64,000 bases of DNA from positions 26,082-90,081 of the forward strand of contig WNNJ02003651.1 of NCBI GenBank assembly GCA_012934845.2, written 5' to 3'. This DNA comes from Pomphorhynchus laevis. Its lineage: Eukaryota; Acanthocephala; Palaeacanthocephala; Echinorhynchida; Pomphorhynchidae. The position numbers and the translations under genes are program-made. Positions 56,331 to 64,000 of this stretch are shown one piece after another (the first letter of the stretch is position 1; each line of letters opens with the position of its first letter). The notes under the pieces are model-generated. The model had not been told where the DNA came from. It did not search any database and worked only from the letters and a program-made list of their open reading frames with translations.

Positions 56331-56720
56331 AAATCAGGTAACTGTGCCTAAGTATTATAAATTATTTATAAATTAAAAATAATTTTAAATAAAAATAAAA
56401 TAATTAAATATTTATAAATAATTTAATATAAGATCTCATTAAATAATGAAAAATAATTGTAAATAATAAATAATCTATATATAAGATTTTTATTATTTAA
56501 ATCAAGTTAAAATAAAAAATTGAAATTTAAAATAAAAATCAATGTTTATAAATTGACTAAAAATAATTGACGATGTATCAGAATAAGTATTAGTTGTCAT
56601 CAGAAGCAACTTCTATGTAATCAGGCTTCGGCCCCTATTCCTCGACCTAACATAGCAGGGGGTAAGGACGTATTACATGCTAAGGACGTATTTCCACTGA
56701 TGAAAATGTAATATAATATA
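56330..56720 (-). repeat. unit U, minus copy
   Basis: End motif aatcaggtaactgtgcctaa, AT-rich tail, then core ggcttcggcccctattcctc and ctaaggacgtatttccact. It leads into PLE-2 copy m, the same order as at 10555-11335. Confidence 0.75.
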
Positions 56721-56799
56721 ATATAATTCTAATATAAAAATGTTAATATAAAAATGTATAAAATTCTAACATATAAAATTCTAATATTAAAATGTTCCG

Positions 56800-57830
56800 C
56801 TTACGAGTTTAAATTTATTTTTAAATAGTGTTGATTTAAATATAACTATTTTTGACTTGATTGTATATTTATAGTAGCCTAGTTTAAAACATGTATCTAT
56901 TAAATTATTTAAATGATTTTGAAGAAAACCAATATCGTTACAAATTGTTGCAATTCTTAAAATTTCATTATTTAATGTATTATATTTTATACTATATGGT
57001 ATGCATGAATGATCATGCAAAAATATGTTTCTTGTGAATTTAAATATGTCATATTTATTAACACAATTTTAAGTGGTGTTAATTTAATGTTCATATCAAG
57101 ATACTTTCGTTATCATTAATATTGGTTTTATAAAGAATAAGGCTACCCAGATACATTTATTCGCTTATAGAATAAAAATTATTATAACACACATATATCG
57201 AAAAATATATTTCATATCTTTATAAAATTTAGATTTTTTTTTTACACAATTATTAACAAATTCATATTCTTTAAAGCTTAAAAATACGTTAGCTATAATT
57301 AGGCTACTATTACATCCCATTGGAATAATTTTTATTTGTCTAAATGTAGATGGCCTTACCTTTAAATAATTTTGATTTATTAAAATATTTAAGGATTCTA
57401 ATAATTCAATTTTATCAGTATATTTATATTTAATTGACGGTTTAATTTTTGTTAGATAGGCGTTACAATTAGTATAACATATATATGTATATCTTTTTCC
57501 GAATATAAGATTAATTAATTTTACTAACGCTTCTTTAATATCTACTAAATCTAGATTTGTATAATGAGTACTAAAATCGTATGTATTTATAGTTTTAAAA
57601 TTTATTCCTTTTGTCTGTTCTAAAAATTCTTTTGTAGAATTAATACTGAAATAGTGTTTTATACCAGTATTAATTTCGATTACCTTGCAATATTTTTTAA
57701 AGTGTGCTTTAATTACTTTATTGAATCGGAATGAGACATGCTAGGTTGAAATATTTGTGAATGGTTTTAGGGCCAAACCTAAATATTATTATAACATATA
57801 TATGTATATTTTTTTCCGAATATAAATACT
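56800..57830 (-). mobile_element. PLE-2 copy m with the shared hairpin insert remnant
   Basis: Minus strand from VIKAHFKKYCKVIEINTG (57715 downward) through TYDFSTHYTNLDLVDIKE-type, GCNSSLIIA-type, FFRYI-poor region and HDHSCIPYSIKYN to the 3' tail. 57716-57778 equals the far end of the insert in copy k (gaatcggaatgagacatgct). 57779-57830 repeats a piece of the RT (cgaatataa). Several breaks. Confidence 0.75.
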
Positions 57831-57834
57831 GCAT

Positions 57835-58300
57835 ATTGTATTTCACCAATTGTTTCGTAGTCCGCATTCATAACAACAGTCGTTTTCTCAAAATTGGCCA
57901 GACGCGAAATATTATAATATATATTGTTATTGCGAAAAATCGCTTGAAACTGTGGTCCAGGAGCCAAAGCTGGCTACGATTGATTTTTAATCCAAATTTG
58001 CTGCTAAATAACTGGACTTCGATCATCAGCTCCATGAGTCTAATATATCACTCCGAGACGTGCCTAATCACCAAGCAGTCATCGTCAGTCGGATGAAGTG
58101 GTTAGGGTACGTTTCGACTGCGTTTGTGATAACTATAAAGACACCAGCAATTCCTCACGATGCTATACGAAACTCAGGTGCAGAAAGCGTTTTTACTGGC
58201 TTGTTGCGTGTGTGGACCTTCTAGTGATTTTTTATAAGGCACAAATGCGTATTCGTTGATTACGAGGGCACTGAATTTCTCACAGGATTCCAAAAGCAGT
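57835..58300 (-). mobile_element. LINE family B-like RT fragment
   Basis: The minus strand near 58050-57960 reads LMELMIEVQLFSSKFGLKIN then RSQLWLLDH, the segment after the YADD box of LINE RTs (L.....FS.K.GL.IN..KT). VVMNADYETIGEIQY then resembles the following V..F.YLG. region. Broken, both ends missing. Confidence 0.6.
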
Positions 58301-58338
58301 GCATAATTTCTATTATATATATTTATATATATATTTTA

Positions 58339-58545
58339 ATATTAATAAATTAACTGGTATAAAGTACGAGCAATATTATTACGTTTCGGCTAAAGCCTTC
58401 GTCAGATAATTGTATGTTATTTTATCTCAAACTTTTTTTAAGCTTAAAAAAAGTTTGAGATAAAATAACATACAATTATCTGACGAAGGCTTTAGCCGAA
58501 ACGTAATAATATTGCTCGTACTTTAACACCAGTTAATTCTTTAAT
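58339..58545. repeat. perfect inverted repeat, arms about 100 bp
   Basis: Arms 58339-58439 and 58441-58545, centred on aagctt, are almost exact reverse complements (taacatacaattatctgacg, gaaggctttagccgaaacgt). The right arm contains CTGACGA-A-GGC TTTA GCC-GAAACG. Confidence 0.9.
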
Positions 58546-58598
58546 ATTAATATATGAACGAATACAATAAGTATCCTGGTCGTCGGTGTCAAGTCTTT

Positions 58599-58706
<108 letters not shown>

Positions 58707-58803
58707 TGAGGTGGACTGCCGTTCGCGATCATAGTAGACCTTTAATCAATGTAAATATGAATAAATTCAAGTCCAGCGAAAAACAAGAATGATTTTGTCT
58801 TTT

Positions 58804-58834
58804 AAACGTTTCAACCCCGAGGGGTCTTCTTCAG
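58804..58834 (-). other. hairpin motif
   Basis: Minus strand CTGAAGA-A-GACCCC TC GGGGTT-GAAACGTTT. Same layout as the hairpins at 39726 and 58480, and a sequence type often seen at PLE ends. Confidence 0.6.
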
Positions 58835-58879
58835 TACAATTGTAAGAACTTTAATAATCAATACTTTTTTTAACGTGAA

Positions 58880-59250
58880 AGAATTGCTATACAGTCAAGC
58901 ATCCGAAAGTTTGATCCTCTGGTTGTTTATGATGGTCTGCATTGCAAATTGTTGGATTTAAGAGCTAACGCCACCAACAATTTAAGCTAGATGTCGGAAA
59001 TGCATTTTCACAATGTCACAGAGGCAGCCGAAACGGCGTGTGATAGTTCATCTTACTGACGATGGCTGCCGGCTATCACATGACCGTCTAGGAGTGACGA
59101 GAGTTTGCAGACTGAAGAATATGCTCGATTCGAACACTTACTTATATATATAAGTAAGTGTTCGAATCGAGCACTTAGTGTTCTAAGTGCACTAAGTGTT
59201 CGATTCGAACACTTACTTATACATATATAAGTAAGTGTTCGAATCGAGCA
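58880..59250 (+). repeat. inverted head of the satellite with nested palindromes
   Basis: 58886-59150 is one satellite unit in opposite orientation, lacking about 84 bp (compare attgctat|acagtcaagcat with the array). Between it and the array are two perfect palindromes (about 59129-59170 and 59202-59247; gattcgaacacttacttata and complement) and a third around 59175-59200. Confidence 0.9.
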
Positions 59251-62200
59251 TATTCCTCAGTCTGCAAACTCTCGTCATTTAAGACGGTCATGTGATAGCC
59301 GGCAGCCATCGTCAGTAAGATGAACTATCACACGCCGTTTCGGCTGCCTCTGTGACATTGTGAAAATGCATTTCCGACATCTAGCTTAAATTGTTGGTGG
59401 CGTTAGCTCTTAAATCCAACAATTTGCAATGCAGACCATCATAAACAACCAGAGGATCAAACTTTCGGATGCTTGACTGTAAGAAACCGAGATTGAGTGG
59501 ATCAATTCTTTCTATATAATCATAAGAGTTTCGTTTGAATCGGTATTGCTCGAGATTGCGAATAGCAATTCTTTCCGTATATTTAAGTAAGTGTTCGAAT
59601 CGAGCATATTCTTCAGTCTGCAAACTCTCGTCACTCCTAGACGGTCATGTGATAGCCGGCAGCCATCGTCAGTAAGATGAACTATCACACGCCGTTTCGG
59701 CTGCCTCTGTGACATTGTGAAAATGCATTTCCGACATCTAGCTTAAATTGTTGGTGGCGTTAGCTCTTAAATCCAACAATTTGCAATGCAGACCATCATA
59801 AACAACCAGAGGATCAAACTTTCGGATGCTTGACTGTAAGAAACCGAGATTGAGTGGATCAATTCTTTCTATATAATCATAAGAGTTTCGTTTGAATCGG
59901 TATTGCTCGAGATTGCGAATAGCAATTCTTTCCGTATATTTAAGTAAGTGTTCGAATCGAGCATATTCTTCAGTCTGCAAACTCTCGTCACTCCTAGACG
60001 GTCATGTGATAGCCGGCAGCCATCGTCAGTAAGATGAACTATCACACGCCGTTTCGGCTGCCTCTGTGACATTGTGAAAATGCATTTCCGACATCTAGCT
60101 TAAATTGTTGGTGGCGTTAGCTCTTAAATCCAACAATTTGCAATGCAGACCATCATAAACAACCAGAGGATCAAACTTTCGGATGCTTGACTGTAAGAAA
60201 CCGAGATTGAGTGGATCAATTCTTTCTATATAATCATAAGAGTTTCGTTTGAATCGGTATTGCTCGAGATTGCGAATAGCAATTCTTTCCGTATATTTAA
60301 GTAAGTGTTCGAATCGAGCATATTCTTCAGTCTGCAAACTCTCGTCACTCCTAGACGGTCATGTGATAGCCGGCAGCCATCGTCAGTAAGATGAACTATC
60401 ACACGCCGTTTCGGCTGCCTCTGTGACATTGTGAAAATGCATTTCCGACATCTAGCTTAAATTGTTGGTGGCGTTAGCTCTTAAATCCAACAATTTGCAA
60501 TGCAGACCATCATAAACAACCAGAGGATCAAACTTTCGGATGCTTGACTGTAAGAAACCGAGATTGAGTGGATCAATTCTTTCTATATAATCATAAGAGT
60601 TTCGTTTGAATCGGTATTGCTCGAGATTGCGAATAGCAATTCTTTCCGTATATTTAAGTAAGTGTTCGAATCGAGCATATTCTTCAGTCTGCAAACTCTC
60701 GTCACTCCTAGACGGTCATGTGATAGCCGGCAGCCATCGTCAGTAAGATGAACTATCACACGCCGTTTCGGCTGCCTCTGTGACATTGTGAAAATGCATT
60801 TCCGACATCTAGCTTAAATTGTTGGTGGCGTTAGCTCTTAAATCCAACAATTTGCAATGCAGACCATCATAAACAACCAGAGGATCAAACTTTCGGATGC
60901 TTGACTGTAAGAAACCGAGATTGAGTGGATCAATTCTTTCTATATAATCATAAGAGTTTCGTTTGAATCGGTATTGCTCGAGATTGCGAATAGCAATTCT
61001 TTCCGTATATTTAAGTAAGTGTTCGAATCGAGCATATTCTTCAGTCTGCAAACTCTCGTCACTCCTAGACGGTCATGTGATAGCCGGCAGCCATCGTCAG
61101 TAAGATGAACTATCACACGCCGTTTCGGCTGCCTCTGTGACATTGTGAAAATGCATTTCCGACATCTAGCTTAAATTGTTGGTGGCGTTAGCTCTTAAAT
61201 CCAACAATTTGCAATGCAGACCATCATAAACAACCAGAGGATCAAACTTTCGGATGCTTGACTGTAAGAAACCGAGATTGAGTGGATCAATTCTTTCTAT
61301 ATAATCATAAGAGTTTCGTTTGAATCGGTATTGCTCGAGATTGCGAATAGCAATTCTTTCCGTATATTTAAGTAAGTGTTCGAATCGAGCATATTCTTCA
61401 GTCTGCAAACTCTCGTCACTCCTAGACGGTCATGTGATAGCCGGCAGCCATCGTCAGTAAGATGAACTATCACACGCCGTTTCGGCTGCCTCTGTGACAT
61501 TGTGAAAATGCATTTCCGACATCTAGCTTAAATTGTTGGTGGCGTTAGCTCTTAAATCCAACAATTTGCAATGCAGACCATCATAAACAACCAGAGGATC
61601 AAACTTTCGGATGCTTGACTGTAAGAAACCGAGATTGAGTGGATCAATTCTTTCTATATAATCATAAGAGTTTCGTTTGAATCGGTATTGCTCGAGATTG
61701 CGAATAGCAATTCTTTCCGTATATTTAAGTAAGTGTTCGAATCGAGCATATTCTTCAGTCTGCAAACTCTCGTCACTCCTAGACGGTCATGTGATAGCCG
61801 GCAGCCATCGTCAGTAAGATGAACTATCACACGCCGTTTCGGCTGCCTCTGTGACATTGTGAAAATGCATTTCCGACATCTAGCTTAAATTGTTGGTGGC
61901 GTTAGCTCTTAAATCCAACAATTTGCAATGCAGACCATCATAAACAACCAGAGGATCAAACTTTCGGATGCTTGACTGTAAGAAACCGAGATTGAGTGGA
62001 TCAATTCTTTCTATATAATCATAAGAGTTTCGTTTGAATCGGTATTGCTCGAGATTGCGAATAGCAATTCTTTCCGTATATTTAAGTAAGTGTTCGAATC
62101 GAGCATATTCTTCAGTCTGCAAACTCTCGTCACTCCTAGACGGTCATGTGATAGCCGGCAGCCATCGTCAGTAAGATGAACTATCACACGCCGTTTCGGC

Positions 62201-64000
62201 TGCCTCTGTGACATTGTGAAAATGCATTTCCGACATCTAGCTTAAATTGTTGGTGGCGTTAGCTCTTAAATCCAACAATTTGCAATGCAGACCATCATAA
62301 ACAACCAGAGGATCAAACTTTCGGATGCTTGACTGTAAGAAACCGAGATTGAGTGGATCAATTCTTTCTATATAATCATAAGAGTTTCGTTTGAATCGGT
62401 ATTGCTCGAGATTGCGAATAGCAATTCTTTCCGTATATTTAAGTAAGTGTTCGAATCGAGCATATTCTTCAGTCTGCAAACTCTCGTCACTCCTAGACGG
62501 TCATGTGATAGCCGGCAGCCATCGTCAGTAAGATGAACTATCACACGCCGTTTCGGCTGCCTCTGTGACATTGTGAAAATGCATTTCCGACATCTAGCTT
62601 AAATTGTTGGTGGCGTTAGCTCTTAAATCCAACAATTTGCAATGCAGACCATCATAAACAACCAGAGGATCAAACTTTCGGATGCTTGACTGTAAGAAAC
62701 CGAGATTGAGTGGATCAATTCTTTCTATATAATCATAAGAGTTTCGTTTGAATCGGTATTGCTCGAGATTGCGAATAGCAATTCTTTCCGTATATTTAAG
62801 TAAGTGTTCGAATCGAGCATATTCTTCAGTCTGCAAACTCTCGTCACTCCTAGACGGTCATGTGATAGCCGGCAGCCATCGTCAGTAAGATGAACTATCA
62901 CACGCCGTTTCGGCTGCCTCTGTGACATTGTGAAAATGCATTTCCGACATCTAGCTTAAATTGTTGGTGGCGTTAGCTCTTAAATCCAACAATTTGCAAT
63001 GCAGACCATCATAAACAACCAGAGGATCAAACTTTCGGATGCTTGACTGTAAGAAACCGAGATTGAGTGGATCAATTCTTTCTATATAATCATAAGAGTT
63101 TCGTTTGAATCGGTATTGCTCGAGATTGCGAATAGCAATTCTTTCCGTATATTTAAGTAAGTGTTCGAATCGAGCATATTCTTCAGTCTGCAAACTCTCG
63201 TCACTCCTAGACGGTCATGTGATAGCCGGCAGCCATCGTCAGTAAGATGAACTATCACACGCCGTTTCGGCTGCCTCTGTGACATTGTGAAAATGCATTT
63301 CCGACATCTAGCTTAAATTGTTGGTGGCGTTAGCTCTTAAATCCAACAATTTGCAATGCAGACCATCATAAACAACCAGAGGATCAAACTTTCGGATGCT
63401 TGACTGTAAGAAACCGAGATTGAGTGGATCAATTCTTTCTATATAATCATAAGAGTTTCGTTTGAATCGGTATTGCTCGAGATTGCGAATAGCAATTCTT
63501 TCCGTATATTTAAGTAAGTGTTCGAATCGAGCATATTCTTCAGTCTGCAAACTCTCGTCACTCCTAGACGGTCATGTGATAGCCGGCAGCCATCGTCAGT
63601 AAGATGAACTATCACACGCCGTTTCGGCTGCCTCTGTGACATTGTGAAAATGCATTTCCGACATCTAGCTTAAATTGTTGGTGGCGTTAGCTCTTAAATC
63701 CAACAATTTGCAATGCAGACCATCATAAACAACCAGAGGATCAAACTTTCGGATGCTTGACTGTAAGAAACCGAGATTGAGTGGATCAATTCTTTCTATA
63801 TAATCATAAGAGTTTCGTTTGAATCGGTATTGCTCGAGATTGCGAATAGCAATTCTTTCCGTATATTTAAGTAAGTGTTCGAATCGAGCATATTCTTCAG
63901 TCTGCAAACTCTCGTCACTCCTAGACGGTCATGTGATAGCCGGCAGCCATCGTCAGTAAGATGAACTATCACACGCCGTTTCGGCTGCCTCTGTGACATT
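59231..64000 (-). repeat. 357-bp satellite array, at least 13 units
   Basis: Head-to-tail units of exactly 357 bp (first unit 356 bp and slightly different: tcgtcatttaagacgg instead of tcgtcactcctagacgg). From the second unit on I see no differences by eye; the same two overlapping minus-strand frames (80 and 67 codons) repeat identically in every unit. Each unit contains ttactgacgatggctgcc and ggcagccgaaacggcg, whose GGCTGCC/GGCAGCC can pair. The array runs past the right edge. Frames are probably incidental to homogenised repeats; no protein family recognised. Confidence 0.95.

Noticed and set aside
59381-63999. Satellite frames of 80 and 67 codons as a tandem gene family
   Set aside because: Identity of the frames only reflects identity of the units. 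There are two overlapping frames, no known domain and no visible promoter or splice context. Could be revisited if transcripts exist.
59231-64000. CRISPR-like array
   Set aside because: Units are contiguous 357-bp copies with no spacers and the context is eukaryotic.

Overview
The window looks like metazoan nuclear DNA. It is AT-rich, contains one large intron-bearing host gene, and is otherwise mostly retroelement wreckage. The host gene is a myosin XVIII (MYO18-type) heavy chain on the + strand. I could assemble 17 exons from 1567 to 55843. All 16 introns are GT-AG and every codon phase agrees across the junctions. The gene runs from an MF..FKK amino terminus through a PDZ domain and most of the motor domain, and it leaves the window before the converter, neck and coiled coil. 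Introns are either tiny (43-71 bp) or 0.7-15.6 kb. That pattern, with many Penelope-like elements (PLEs), would fit a flatworm or another fast-evolving invertebrate, but the sequence does not settle the organism.

Layout. 1-1566 is the 5' flank, with the tail of a LINE (family B). Intron 1 (1741-17382) holds a long LINE (family A), a fragment of LINE C, a long hairpin, several copies of an AT-rich PLE (PLE-2), a PLE with a GIY-YIG domain and inverted terminal repeats (PLE-1) sitting inside PLE-2, and a LINE ORF1 remnant. Exons 2-7 (17383-24975) are separated by introns with a 1 kb inverted repeat, LINE B 5' sequence and PLE-2 pieces. Introns 7 and 9 (24976-36327) hold LINEs A-D and, on the minus strand, a fused LINE A-ubiquilin retrocopy. 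Introns 11-13 (36603-53394) hold PLE-3, a small Ty3/Gypsy fossil, a second LINE A-ubiquilin fusion on the + strand, the best preserved PLE-2 copy and PLE-4. After exon 17 come a PLE-2 copy, a LINE B fragment, a perfect hairpin, a (TA)n tract and a 357-bp satellite array that runs off the right edge.

How it fits together. The myosin is the only gene I would call functional. Its nucleotide-binding loops are all degenerate, so it is probably a non-ATPase scaffold motor. Everything else is mobile or derived from mobile elements, much of it nested: LINE C in PLE-2, PLE-1 in PLE-2, and a hairpin insert in PLE-2. A structured AT-rich unit (here unit U) repeatedly forms the tail of PLE-2 copies and also occurs alone. 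The least expected items are the paired LINE-ubiquilin chimeras, the satellite with its palindromic head, unit U, and a recurring hairpin (CTGANGA, one base, stem, GAAA) at retroelement ends.
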